Shown here: positions 1 through 17,138 of the stretch, piece by piece
Layout of the letters: the number at the start of each line of letters is the position of its first letter
How positions within the stretch are numbered: position 1 is the first letter of the stretch
Source: Amylostereum areolatum
Taxonomy: Eukaryota; Basidiomycota; Agaricomycetes; Russulales; Stereaceae
Length of the DNA stretch: 64,000 nt
Assembly (NCBI GenBank): GCA_012932865.1
Contig: SAXG01000001.1
Span: 1,291,693-1,355,692 of the forward strand
Direction of reading: 5' to 3'
Made by a program: the position numbers and the translations under genes
The notes under the pieces: generated by a model
The model's input: the letters and a program-made list of their open reading frames with translations, nothing else
The model's database searches: none
What the model was told of the DNA's origin: nothing

Positions 1-6257
<6,257 letters not shown>

Positions 6258-6997
6258 CTTGCGTCGCAAAGGAAGTCCTGCGCACAGATGGCTGAGTCGA
6301 GATAGTTGAGTTCTCGAAACAGCTGGAGGTTGAACGAGCAAGAACAATACCTTCGTGGGGTCACCGAGAGTGGCTCGACTTGACCGGGGTCGAGCGTGGG
6401 GATGCAGGAGACGACTGGAGACCGTGAGCTACGTGAGCGATAGTTGAAGGAAATTTATGCACGACCGGGGAGTCAGATAGACTTGGAACCGGTTCATCCG
6501 GATCGCTCGATTGCATCTATGAACGTCGCGGAACCGAGTCCGACATCTCTGATTTGTCATTATGCCAAAAACGGACGGCGATAAGCGCGTGTTCAGTCCA
6601 TCGTCGAGACGTCGACAGCTCCCCTCAGACTTCCTCGGCAACACGCAATCAAGTAAGCATCATAGCCATACGATACGTAGCAGGACGGCACAAACTTGCC
6701 AGCTCGACGAGTCCTGGATGCGAAGTAAGTCATGTAACGTCTGGCTGTCTGAATTGGTCCTGGCAGCAGTGGGCCTGACGCCTTGAATATGAATGAATTG
6801 TGAGTCACCGCAAATGCCGGGTTCAAACGCCGCTGCCACATGGCACATGGCGGTATGTTCCAAGTAATATTGAGTCCCGGCGATCTAATATGAGTCATAT
6901 CACTATCATCTGCCTATCATTGTCGCCAGGACATGGATGAACACGACCACAAAAGCCATAGGGTCTCCTCACCACGAATCCGCCGCGAACAAACGCA
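6258..6997. other. Intergenic, 5' flank of ABC transporter / 3' flank of BTB gene
   Basis: About 740 bases with only short overlapping ORFs on both strands and no recognisable product. It should hold the promoter of the ABC transporter and the 3' UTR of the BTB gene. I see no TATA box or repeat that I would commit to. Confidence 0.5.
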
Positions 6998-8237
6998 TTA
7001 ACTTGACCCCCAGTCAACAAGCCCCTGTACTCCGAACCACACCGGCAAACGATCCCATAGAATCTGTCTTGCGCCCTCGACGACCCTTTCCAGTTCCGTC
7101 GCACAGATTACGCATAGTCGAAACCTCAGCTCCCCAGGCTCAGCCCTGGTCCGCACTACTTCCTTCAGCATAGATAACGGATCCGCTGCGTGCCCGCAGG
7201 TGGCATCATTGACGATGTCGTGCGCGAGCCGCTGGAAGGCTTTCTGGCATCGATGTACACGACTGGCACTGGCATCGACATGAGCATTGAGACAGTTGGG
7301 TGAGGGTACGCGAGCTTCGATCGCTTGGACGATGAAGGTAGACAGAAACCGAGACGCCGCTTCGCGCCCTTGGAAGAGGAGGACAAGATCTGAGGAGGAG
7401 AGCCTGTGATGTGTGCAGTCGTTCACGTCAGAAAACCCCATGGCGCAGACGCTTGGTGGTTGGCGAGACAAGTCGTAGAAGGCCGCGGGAAGGAGTTCAG
7501 GGATATCGCCGCGACGTGCAAGGTTGATGATCGCACTGAGAGGTGAATCGGCGTCAGCTTGGTTTGATGTCTTTACTCAGAAACGCACATTGGATGGGGG
7601 AGCGCTGTGTCGCGGGCTTCTTCACTGTAAGTGGAGGGTATATGCTGCGATCGGTGGTCCCATCGCAGCAAAGACGTGGGCCACGCGTGTAGAAGGACAT
7701 CTGGGGCCTCTTCTACCAGGCGCGGGATCTGGTAGGTGATACCGAGTTTCAGAAGGACGAATGCGATGCGCAGTATACGCTCCTGGTTCTGGTAGACGTG
7801 AGAGCTATGTAAGACTAGGTCAGGCAGGGTCTGCAAGAAAGTGATGATCCTTACAAGCCGTCATAAAGTGCGTGTAGGAGGATTGATATATCGTGGGCAG
7901 ATTCTTGAAGTTCGAGAGTCGGATGTCCGTCCAGCGTGCAGCCGTCCGCCAGAGCGTAGATGAGGGCTGCGAGACCGGCCGAGTGGCGACAAAGAACACC
8001 GCGGTGGACGAGAAAATAGGATCCACAAGCGACCAGCACCAGGTTTCCGTCGTCAAAGGACATACTTGGGCGGGATACGAGATGATCGCTTGGAGCTATG
8101 CCAGGGTGGGGAACGAACTTCGATTTTGAACATGATGGAGAGTCCAAGTCGCGCATAGGTTGGATGGCTTCGAGCTCATGGCCGTTGGACGAAAAGCCAA
8201 GTTCCGCTAATTCTGTGGGGACCGCGAAGATAGACAT
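6998..8237 (-). CDS. BTB/POZ domain protein of the agaricomycete type
   Basis: Three exons. Exon 1 carries a BTB/POZ-like segment: an acidic hydrophobic lead, then a stretch around FLVHRGVLCRHS and LLHALYDG. Exon 2 is joined by GTAAGG...CATAG and reads FSHVYQNQERILRIA followed by KLGITYQIPRLVEEA, the usual helical continuation. Exon 3, after GTGCGT...CTCAG, holds a conserved C-terminal half with Cys and Leu-rich helices and ends at a TAA at 6998-7000. BTB proteins of this kind are strongly expanded in mushroom genomes, are often cullin-3 adaptors elsewhere, and have unknown roles here. I chose the ATG at 8237 for its context (CCAACATGT). An upstream in-frame ATG at 8354 would add 39 residues. 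No frame problem is seen. Confidence 0.75.
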
Positions 8238-8703
8238 GTTGGCGGGATAGATGTTGTGGTTGAGGACAAGCGAGAACGGCAGTGAAGGCCCGCGTCTGAG
8301 CGTCCGATCGTGAAGTCGGCGATTGTGCGTCCGATCCTTTCTTATAACGCGCATTAAGGAAGAAAACCTGTCATTTTAGGCCATTTTCGCATGCATTACT
8401 CGGGCTAGACGGTGACATCGCTGGCTTCTTGGATGCTTATAAGTACTCCGTTGTGGACACTTCCCTGCCGAAGTGAGGTTTCAAACCAGCGACACATAGA
8501 ACGAATGTCTATCACTAGACATTCCTCAAAAGCCTGCAGATATCGGAAAACAGTCAGTACATGGTTAGAATACACAATATAGCACATCGGATACAGTAGG
8601 TTCAGGTGGGTTCATAAGTACAAGTCCGGCATCGAGAAGATAATGACCAACAGGCGACCGCTCTACACACACTTGGGTCAGATGAAGAGCATGTGAAGCG
8701 CAT
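8238..8703. other. Intergenic between BTB gene and RING gene fragment
   Basis: About 470 bases. It should contain the BTB promoter and the 3' UTR of the RING gene. A minus-strand ORF at 8405-8587 could be spliced to the stretch just after the RING stop, but its product resembles nothing I know and is more likely UTR. Confidence 0.4.
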
Positions 8704-10340
8704 TTAGGCGATGTAACCAGACGCCGGGGCCAACGGCATCGGTGGGTCGGTGGGGTCAGGCTCGTCCATGGGGTGCTGTCGCCTGCGAGCAAACCGAAGG
8801 TAGCGCGAGAAGCGACCTTGCGCGGAAGGGTGACGGTTGGACGACGAGACGTTTGTCTCGCGTTCGTGTCCATCCTCTGTCTCTCCAGATATTATGTCCT
8901 GCAATGCCTGGAAATCTATTCGAAGTCAAGCCACAATCAGCGCATTTATGGCGCAAGGGTTGGCAGACGGAACATACCATGTCGACAGATTGGGCACGAA
9001 GTTGAGAGCTCGAGTAGCCACGGATCAACGCATGACTGGTGGAACCGATGGTGTCCCTCGCAAGGAAGAACGCGTAAGTCATCGCCCTCCTCGAAATCGA
9101 CGATGCAGATAGGGCAGGTCTCCCGTCCGATCTGATCAGGCATGGGGTCCTCGCCAGCTCCTGTTGGATTGGTGGCATGTACAGGCCGAGGGGTATGACC
9201 TGTAGACGGTGATGACTCTTGTGTATTTTCCTCCTTAGTTCCAATTCGTGGAGTTGAACAGTCGGCTTCTAACACTGGGAGTACATGGTCTTGTTCCTCA
9301 TGTTCCGTGTCCTTACTGCCGTCAAAGGAGGACATTTCCACAGCACGACCTGGATAGGCTTGAGCCTCGACGTCCTTGTCATGTTGCTCGGTATCGTGGT
9401 TGGGCGCTTGGTCTTCCCTACTGCCGAACTTGATGATAGGGAACGTGTCAAGAATTGCACGCGTAAGCGTGGCCCCCGCACTTTGGCCGCCAATGTTGGT
9501 TCCTCGCCCATTCTGCCGACGATAGCGTTCGGGATGCCTGAGCGCTCGAATAGCCTGGTACACTATCGTCAGCGCTAAGACACATGAAAATGTTTTGAAA
9601 CGCACTCCAGTAACGATGACAGCACAGAAAAGTGCAGACACACAGCCGGTGATTGTGTACAGAATGATCCTATGTCGACCGAGTAAGTCGTGTTTGGAAG
9701 TCAAGCTATGTAAAACATACATAGCGAGATTTGTTTTTTTGCTACCTCCGCCACCAGGGGGGTCGCTCGGCGGGGCGGATAGCACACGAGGATCTCCCGT
9801 GGCATTGTACGCATCTAACGTTGCCCACAAGTATCCGGGTTGCGTGGGATACCCTGCCAGGACCGTGTCATTTATGTAGCTCTGAGAATTGTTCATCTGT
9901 ATCGCGTTGTAGGAGCCAAAAACGGTCACGTTGATGGATTCAAACTGAGACTCGATGAATCTGGTAAAAAGGTGGCAAGTTAGCTACAGTCCCAGGCGAG
10001 TGTGTGGAGTAGTATATGCACCGGGCAGACGAGAGTGATTGAGTTGAAAAGATATCCATCACTTGGTCGAAGTTGTTAGGATCGGCATACTCTGGGTTGA
10101 TGATGCATGCTTCGGAGAATAGAGAGTATAGGAGCTGCGAACATATGCTATCAGCAACAAGCCAAACCACATGTACCCTGACACTCACTGCTCCGACAGC
10201 CCCGCGGTCGCGGGCAAGAGTGAAAATGTCGTCAACTTGCGAGTCCTTTGTAGCATTCCCGTCACAGGAGACAAGTGCAATCCAAGGTGTGGTGGCTATA
10301 AGGATGGGCGTAAGGAGACAGGCTTAGAGCGCAACATACG
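8704..10340 (-). pseudogene. 3' part of a split PA-TM-RING ubiquitin ligase gene
   Basis: This is the C-terminal portion of a membrane-anchored RING E3 ligase of the PA-TM-RING type. The readable protein starts at TTPWIALVSCDGN (about 10290) and continues through the protease-associated domain (IFTLARDRGAVGA, then LLYSLFSEAC). It then has a hydrophobic membrane segment (around 9640-9590), an acidic linker, and a RING-H2 finger CPIC...CEGHHRFHQSC...CPICRHDF. The last two residues of that motif are joined by the final intron (GTATGT...AATAG, about 8983-8920). The tail ends ASGYIA at 8704. No signal peptide or start lies directly upstream, because the DNA from about 10400 on belongs to the inserted element. 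The missing N-terminus is found at 17139-17580. Each exon of this half is itself open. The exact upstream limit (10292-10400) is unresolved. Confidence 0.85.
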
Positions 10341-10415
10341 GTGCACGCACTGGTGTCGTTGGTGCATCTGTAAAAACCTCTCGTGCGAATTGGATCTTTT
10401 TGGAGGATATTGGAC

Positions 10416-10484
10416 CTAAACGGCGAGTTAGAGGATTTGACGTGTTTAGGAAGGTCCTCTTACTACTAGATCTAATTTAGCGGC
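10416..10484. repeat. Left terminal region of the Plavaka element, repeat motifs
   Basis: Holds CTAAACGGC (10416-10424) followed by TTAGAGGA, then AAGGTCCTCT (10451-10460) and TTTAGCGGC (10476-10484). The same words recur at the right end, in direct and inverted orientation. They resemble the clustered subterminal repeats of CACTA/KDZ-like transposons. Assignment as transposase-binding sites is inference. Confidence 0.5.
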
Positions 10485-10853
10485 TAATGGTTTCTCAAGA
10501 CGGTACAATCTCGGTCCAGCCGCACACCAACAGTGGTCTCAAACTGATCTCAACAGCATCCAAGCATTTTCACAACATAGGTTTGGTTCACTTTTAGATA
10601 CCGTTGTCCTGCCTTTGTCACGGCTTTTGGGGCTTGCTCAGACACCATTAGAGAAACCGGGTATCCATTTTTCATACATTAGCACGAGGCACGGATTGTA
10701 AACTAAGCGTTAATGAATGAGCGGAGGGGGGGGATGAAGCTACGGATGCGAGGGGAAATAGAGCAGGAGCGAGAACCATTGTACACGAACACATATTACG
10801 AGAATCGACTAAAGCGGAAGTGAACGTAAGCGTAGCGGGAGGGGGACACACAT

Positions 10854-13388
10854 CTACTCATCATTATAGTCAATCAATGCAGCAGGAACACCGGGGGCGG
10901 GCAGCACCGACAAAGGGCCTGTTCTAGACAGATAAATGAGTGGAATGGATTGAAAAGCTAGGGAAACAACTTACAAAGCCGCCGTGTACAAACCGGACAT
11001 GAAGCTGTGGTAGAACGGGGGGCGAGTGTTCTCCATCTCGTTCAAAGTGGCAATATGGCCACCGTACACATCCAGGTATGTCCCCGCCGAGAAATCGGAC
11101 TTGACATGATGCCCGGATCGACGCTCGTGCAGAGATGCGTAAACCTACACAAGGATAAGCAAAGGTTTATCATATTGAGATCAAAATGAGTCACTCACCG
11201 CTGTAAATGCCAGTGCAACCATTGCCTTCGGGAGCTCGATGCGACGCTCGTTAGTTACCGAGTCAATTGTAAACGGGAGCCTATCGCGGAAGCCGTCCGG
11301 AATTCCCTTTGCGAAAATGGTCTGGTGAAGAATTGTGATCCCGATTGGGTGACGGTAAGGTTGACCACGGCGCACAGCCCCAGTCAACCCATCCTACAGT
11401 ATGATACTATAAGTCAGTAGAAACCCACAGAGACATGACCAGTGAAAACACACCGGAGAGTTGCGACGGAATATGTAGTTATAATCCCGGACAGCGAAAG
11501 CTACTGCCGCTTGACTCTGCTCCCCTTCAGGAAGCAGGTTGTACATTCCGACGATGTGATTGTCGCTGGATTCCTTGAACTTCAAGCGAAAGATACCAAT
11601 GCGAGCGATGGGCTAGTACAAAATGGTCTGAGAACCGTGCTGCCAGGAAAAATCCAAACTGACTTACCAAGGGAATGAGACGGTTGATGTACCCGGGTTC
11701 CTGGAGCAAACGGCGGTGCATGTCGATACAGACATCGCGGAGAGACGCCGCTCGGATCAGTGCATTGCGCGAGAATGTCTCACTGAGCGTCGCATCGGGA
11801 AACCCGTGGACTAGAAGGATCTCGTATATAATCTGAACGAAAGCGCCGCGGATTCCAAGTTGAACGATGTGCGATTGCACTCGAAGTGACATCCGCTGAT
11901 GTGGGCCTCCCAGCACCAAGTTTGTATTCTCCGGAAACTCGCCTCCGACCGTTGCTGGTGGAAGGTTGATCACGCCGGCCGCTAGAGGACCTTCAGCATC
12001 AGAGACAAATCGGTCGCCTATGAGACCTAAAATTCGCCAAAGGTATCTCTGGCGGACATTACCTCCAGTGGTATCTTCGTTAACTTGGACCTGCTCTCCG
12101 AGGGCAGCATCAACAGCTGTGACAGGAAGAGCCGTGGAAGGAGCCGTGGCAGGAGGAGGAGCCGTGGCGGCGGCGGCGGCAGCGGCAGCGGCAGCGGGTG
12201 GAGCGGCGGCAGCGGCGGCGGCAGCGGATGGAGCGGCGGCAGCGGTGGCAGAAGCAGCGGTAGTGGCAGCGGATGGGGCAGCGGCAGCGGTGGTGGCAGC
12301 GGCAGCGGATGGAACGGCGGCGGGGACAGAAACAGGAATGGGTGGAGGAAGAGGAGCCGAGACCGGGGCAACAGGAGGGACGGCGGACGGAGGAGAAGGA
12401 GCTGTGTTAGAAGTCGACGGTCCCGCAACGGCTTGAGGGGCATCGAGGCGACTCAGGCAAGGATCAATGGGAACGAAAGATGGGCTTGAAGACGCAGCCG
12501 AATTTGCACTGGAGAGCCATGTAGGACGCTATAGTATCCGTTAGCATGCTGCACTTGAGGAGGTTAAGGACAACACATACCTCGAGGTTCACCTGACGCT
12601 GGAACTGCGTCGGGTTCGTCTTCGCCAACTCGTCCCCGTCGTCATCTTCGATCGCGTCAAAATCGTCTTCGGAGAGCGGCGAGAGGCCGTTATCGTCGTC
12701 ATCGTCGTTTTCGTCCTACAAACAAATCCGTCAATCAGCAACTCGGAACCTGATACAAAGTGAAAGTTATGTACCTCAATCATGGCAACACCTGTGTGAC
12801 CCGAGGTAACCGCCTTTGCCTTGCCTTTCGTCCCGTCCACGTAGAGCTTGAGTGCAACCGGTGGAAGCTCGTCCTCTTGAAGAACAAGCTGAGGAGCGCG
12901 CGCTAAAGAAAGTGGAACGACAATGTCAGCCCGTGGGAACACACGCGATTGAACGCGAACGTACTCACACTTCCGAGTTTTTGACTTCTTCGCCGCTGGG
13001 CCATTGGCCTGAACACCTTTCCCCCCCTTTCGTTTCTTGCCCGCAGCTAAAGGAGGGAAGTGTGAGCGTCGGAAGACACCAACAAAGACAGCAATACAAC
13101 ATACCGGCAGTAACAGGCTCGGATGCAACATCTATTTCGGCCACGGCCCACGGAGCCAGCGGAAAAAAAATGGTAAGTGGTCTGTGATTCGATGGGAAAA
13201 GCTATTGACGTACCATCCACAGGAGCTTGCTCTCGCTGTAATTGCGCTGCAGCGGCAGCCTTCGACGCCTTGGTGCGAGCACGAGTAGCAGCAGCCTTCT
13301 GCGCTGGCGAGAGTGCCGCGCTGGCGGTCCCAGAGGCCGAGGAAGTGTTGCGCTGCGACGTTCTCAATGTGCGTGACTGGTAACTCAT
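10854..13388 (-). CDS. DUF6532-type protein carried by the Plavaka element
   Basis: Multi-exon gene, about 600 residues, read from MSYQSRTLR at 13388 to ...ALIDYNDE and a TAG at 10854-10856. The N-terminus is Ala/Ser-rich and then basic (AGKKRKGGKG, AAKKSKTRK: likely nuclear signals). Next come an acidic stretch (DENDDDDDNG) and a long Ala/Pro tract encoded by GCN repeats (about 12130-12340). The C-terminal half, about 280 residues, matches what I remember of DUF6532: an all-helical region with IIYEILLVHGFPDA, a DNHIVGMYNLLP insert, PYRHPIGITILHQTIFAKG, ALAFTAVYASLHE and HIATLNEMENTRPPFYH. Function of the family is unknown. The last intron is best closed at CTGTCTAG, giving TGPLSVLPAPG. It lies 316 bases from, and divergent to, the transposase, inside the same insertion, so it probably serves or rides with the transposon. 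The family label comes from memory; the gene model itself is solid. Confidence 0.75.
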
Positions 13389-13704
13389 GCCGTTGACGGG
13401 GGGGACGGAAAAGAAAAAGAGGGGAGAAGGAAAGTGGGGAAGAGGAAGAAGAGCGAGGATGCCTGTCGACACGGCGAGGTGAGCGTACAAATATAAGTCC
13501 TGCGCCGTTTGCTGACATGGCCGTAGGTTTCGTAATAGTGCGGGCTCTGCGGAGCGTGAGCACTCTCACGTCTGGTGGGGTCTTGGTGAGTTTTAGACGG
13601 ACTTGGTGAATTTAGGCGGCTGATTTCCTCCGCGCATAGTGAAATTGGATATAACGCACCCTTCTCTCCTCCACATCACGACCTCCAACACACGCTGTAT
13701 CCTC
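13389..13704. promoter_or_regulatory. Shared divergent promoter of DUF6532-type gene and transposase
   Basis: 316 bases separate the two start codons. The stretch contains a perfect palindrome CGTGAG-CACT-CTCACG (13555-13570). It is followed by two tandem copies of an 18-19-base word beginning CTTGGTGA and ending in TTTAGACGG or TTTAGGCGG (13582-13600 and 13602-13619). The TTTAGnCGG core also occurs at the left end of the element. Transposase binding and self-regulation here is a hypothesis. Confidence 0.55.
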
Positions 13705-16700
13705 ATGGCGTATCAGCTGCCCACAGCCAAGGCTTCCGTAGTTTGCAACGGATGCAGCAAAAACTTCTCGCCGCGCGGGCGTACAAACCACTGGAGACAG
13801 ACTGCGCGCGAGGAATGCAAAGCTGCTCACACCGCATACCAGGCTCTTCAAGAAAGCCTGTTCCCCGGTCTTATGGCACCGCCAAATCCTCAAGTTGCGG
13901 AGAACCTATCAGCAGAGAACACGGGCGTCGGCGCAGACTACTTTTCGGAAAGTTATACACCTGCCGAACTCGGACTCGACAATCCAGCTGGCAACACTGC
14001 CGATAATCCTCGTGCAACTCCTATGGATGTCGACAATGTTTTTCCGGCTCCTATGTCGGTCTCTGACAGGAATCAAGGAACCACGGAAGAAGATGAAGCG
14101 GATGAAGAGGAGGATGTGCGAAACTTTGAGGAGCTCGGGCGCGTCTTGGAGCCCGTAATCAACCCGAATGCACCCCAATCGGCGCCAGGAGAACTGCCTG
14201 CAGACGAACTAGCGGCTCCGCAAGATACTTCTGGCCGCCTCTTTACACCCGAAGAACGGCAACGTGTTGAAGGAAAGCTCTGGGTGCACCCGATGATCGT
14301 GCCGTTCCCGAGCGAGAGCGCTGGCGCACCTCTCACTTTAGAGGTATCTGCGTCACAGTACGACACTCTGCGTTCGCATTTGGAATCTGGGAGTGCGGGA
14401 AACATCTGGGCACCGTTCAAGTCGAAACTCGACTGGTCCATGGCTTACTGGGCCAAAACACGTGGGCCAACATCGACCGCGGTCTCTGAGCTCCTCCAGA
14501 TGGACGAGGTATGCATCCAATTGCCAGTGATCACGCGTCAAGTTCAATGCTCATTACCCTCTTTTACTTAGCTTGCCGAGAAACTCGACCTCTCATTCTG
14601 CTCGTCGGCTCAGCTCAACAAGATCATCGACGAACAACTGCCTGGTCGGCCGAAGTTCACGATGGAGGAGATCCAGGTCGGTGGCGAGAACTTTGAGGTG
14701 TACTTTCGCGACATTGTTCCTTGCATCCGCGCGCTGTACGGCGACCCCGAATTTGCGCAACACCTGATCACGGTCCCGGAGCGCCACTACCAAGATGCCG
14801 ACATGACGATTCGGATGTACGATGAGATGAACACGGGCACTTGGTGGTGGAACGTGCAGGTGCTTGGCATCATCTTCTACGGTTCCCTCCTCCGACCTAA
14901 CACAAATTTTCTCTTCCGCAGACAAGCATTGAGGCAAAACTCCCTGGCGCAACAATCATCCCCCTCATCATATCATCAGACAAGACTCAGCTCACGCTCT
15001 TTCACGGGAAGACAGCATACCCGGTCTACATGACAATCGGAAACATCCCGAAGGACATCCGTCGCAAGCCCTCCCGTCGGGCGCAAGTCCTCATTGGCTA
15101 CCTGCCCACAGCAAAACTGGACCACATCTCCAACAAGGCTGCCCGACGCCGTGCAACCGGCAACATTTTCCATGAGTGCATGCGTCGGATTCTTGCACCC
15201 ATCAAGGACATCGGAGAAACCGGAATCGCCATGGTCAGCGGTGATGGCGTTTGGCGTCGCTGTCATCCCATCTATGCTATATTCGTTGGGGATTATCCGG
15301 AGCAGGTTCTTGTGACGGCAACACTCTATGGTGACTGTCCAAGATGTCCGATTCTGCACGCTCTTCTCGGAGAGTACGATGATGACACAGACCTCGATTT
15401 CCGTGATGCCGACGACGCATTGGACGTCTTTGAACTGGCCGATGGTGATCCCACAACCTACCACGCTGCATGTCGTGAGGCGCGCCTCCGCCCTATCTTC
15501 CATCCGTTCTGGGAAGATTTGCCCTATGTAAACATCTTTGCCTCATGCACACCCGATATCCTCCACCAGATGTATCAAGGAGTCATCAAGCATGTCATTG
15601 CATGGATTTCGGACCCGCAAGCATTTGGGCCCGACGAAATTGATGCCCGTTGTCATCGGATGCCACCCAACCACCACGCTCGCCTCTTCACACATGGGAT
15701 CAGCTCGCTTGTCCGGGTGTCGGGTACAGAGCACAAGCACATCGCGCGCATTCTCCTTGGTCTGATTGCAGATCTTCCTCTCCCAGATGGCCGCAGTCCT
15801 GCCCGCCTCATCCGCGCCGTTCGAGGAATTCTCGACTTCCTCTACCTTGCCCAATATCCATCCCATACCGATGAAACCCTTGCGCAGATGGACGATGCTC
15901 TTCGGCGCTTCCACGACAATAAATCGATCTTCATTGATCTCGGAATCCGGCTGGATTTCAACCTTCCGAAAGTTCATGGTGCACGGCACTACTCGCCAAG
16001 CATCGTGCTCTTCGGTACAACAGATAACAGCAACACGGAGCAATCGGAACGCCTGCACATCGACTTTGCGAAAGACGCGTACAGGGCTACCAACCGAAAA
16101 GATGAATATCCACAAATGACGGCATGGCTCGAACGTCGCGAGAAGGTCAACGCGCATGCGGCGTTCATTCAGTGGCGCTCTTCGGGGCACCCTCCTATCA
16201 CTTCGGAACGGACACCAGAGGTGCACCTTCACATGCACACCCAGATGACGAAACATCCAACACTCCCAGCCGTCTCGTTCGATCGACTCCATGAACTGTA
16301 CGGCGCCGTTGACTTTTCCGATGCACTCGCAGCATTCATTGTCAAGTGTAACTACCCAGATCTCGGTCCTGGGCCCGCGCGTCACGAAGCTGATAACACA
16401 CTCATCCCGACCAGACCTATCGCCGTGTATCACAAGATTAAGCTCTGGAATCACGACGCTCTGCAACGCGAGGACGGAAAAGACGAGCAAGATGCTGTCC
16501 ATGTTCGCCCTCAGCGGCGGGACACCCGTGGACGTATCGTTCCCGGTCGGTTTGACACCGTGTTGGTTAAATCGGGAGCTGGAGGTGCTCGCGGCGTAGC
16601 AGGTGAGCTTTGCTGCTCGTCTGAGATTTCACCGCTGACCGGTCATGACCAAGGCTACCGCGTCGCACAAGTGCGCGTGGTCTTCCGACTATCTGCCAAG

Positions 16701-17012
16701 ACGGCCGACACCGTCTACCTACCCACACGTCCGACACCCCCACAACACCTTGCCTACATCGAGTGGTTCACGCCGTTCGCAAAGGAGCCAGAAGATGACA
16801 CACAGATGTACCGTGTGTCTCGTTCCGTGCACAATGGGCGACGCGACGCCGAAATCATCCCTATCGAAGACATCCAACGGAGTGTCCAGCTCTTCCCGCG
16901 TTTCGGTGCGACCGCTCCCCGTCATTGGACAAGCTATAATGTCCTTGAGGAGTGTACTAAATTCCGTGTCAGCTCATTCCTCGATCACCATACATACAGG
17001 ACCGTATTTTAG
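13705..17012 (+). CDS. Plavaka-type (KDZ superfamily) transposase
   Basis: Three exons, 13705-14508, 14572-14859 and 14922-17012, encode 1060 residues without a frame break. The N-terminus carries a zinc-finger-like motif, CNGCSKNF...RTNHWRQTAREEC, as expected for DNA binding in this family. After an acidic linker come DWSMAYWAKTRGP and DEMNTGTWWWNVQ. The core begins IISSDKTQLTLF and continues YPVYMTIGNIPKDIRR, RRAQVLIGYLPT, FVGDYPEQ and CPRC, a pattern I recognise from Plavaka transposases, which are usual in agaricomycetes. The C-terminal third includes YHKIKLWNHDA and a conserved region before the TAG. Introns are GTATGC...TTAG and GTGCTT...CGCAG. The complete reading frame suggests recent activity. 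I did not assign individual catalytic acidic residues. Confidence 0.9.
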
Positions 17013-17091
17013 CCCGAGAGTCCGTACAATGACAATGTGTGTAACCTCTAAAAACCTCGGACTTGACTTAGACACCTTTTGACGTACTAGA

Positions 17092-17138
17092 CCGCCTTAG
17101 AGGGCACCATCTAAACGGCACGCTAATTAGAGGACCTT
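17092..17138. repeat. Right terminal region of the Plavaka element, repeat motifs
   Basis: Carries CCGCCTTAGAGGGC (17092-17105), CTAAACGGC (17111-17119) and GCTAATTAGAGGACCTT (17122-17138). On the minus strand these read as words ending in TTTAG or CTAAGGCGG and AAGGTCCTCT, which recur at the left end. Host RING coding sequence resumes immediately to the right. Confidence 0.5.

Larger units (their letters stand above)
10400..17138. mobile_element. Plavaka/KDZ-type DNA transposon carrying a DUF6532-type gene
   Basis: About 6.7 kb lying between the two halves of a RING ligase gene whose exons run into it from both sides, so the host gene itself delimits the insertion. It contains two divergent genes, a transposase (+) and a DUF6532-type gene (-), both apparently intact. 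Motifs shared between the ends include a 10-bp inverted repeat AAGGTCCTCT (10451-10460) / AGAGGACCTT (17129-17138) and a 9-bp direct repeat CTAAACGGC (10416-10424 and 17111-17119). I could not fix the outermost base on either side or find a convincing target-site duplication. The right junction should be close to 17139; the left lies between about 10292 and 10450. Confidence 0.8.

Noticed and set aside
10451..17138. Firm assignment of element ends from the 10-bp inverted repeat
   Set aside because: Bases outside the repeat do not form a target-site duplication, and a 10-bp match between two several-hundred-base regions can arise by chance; the ends are left approximate.
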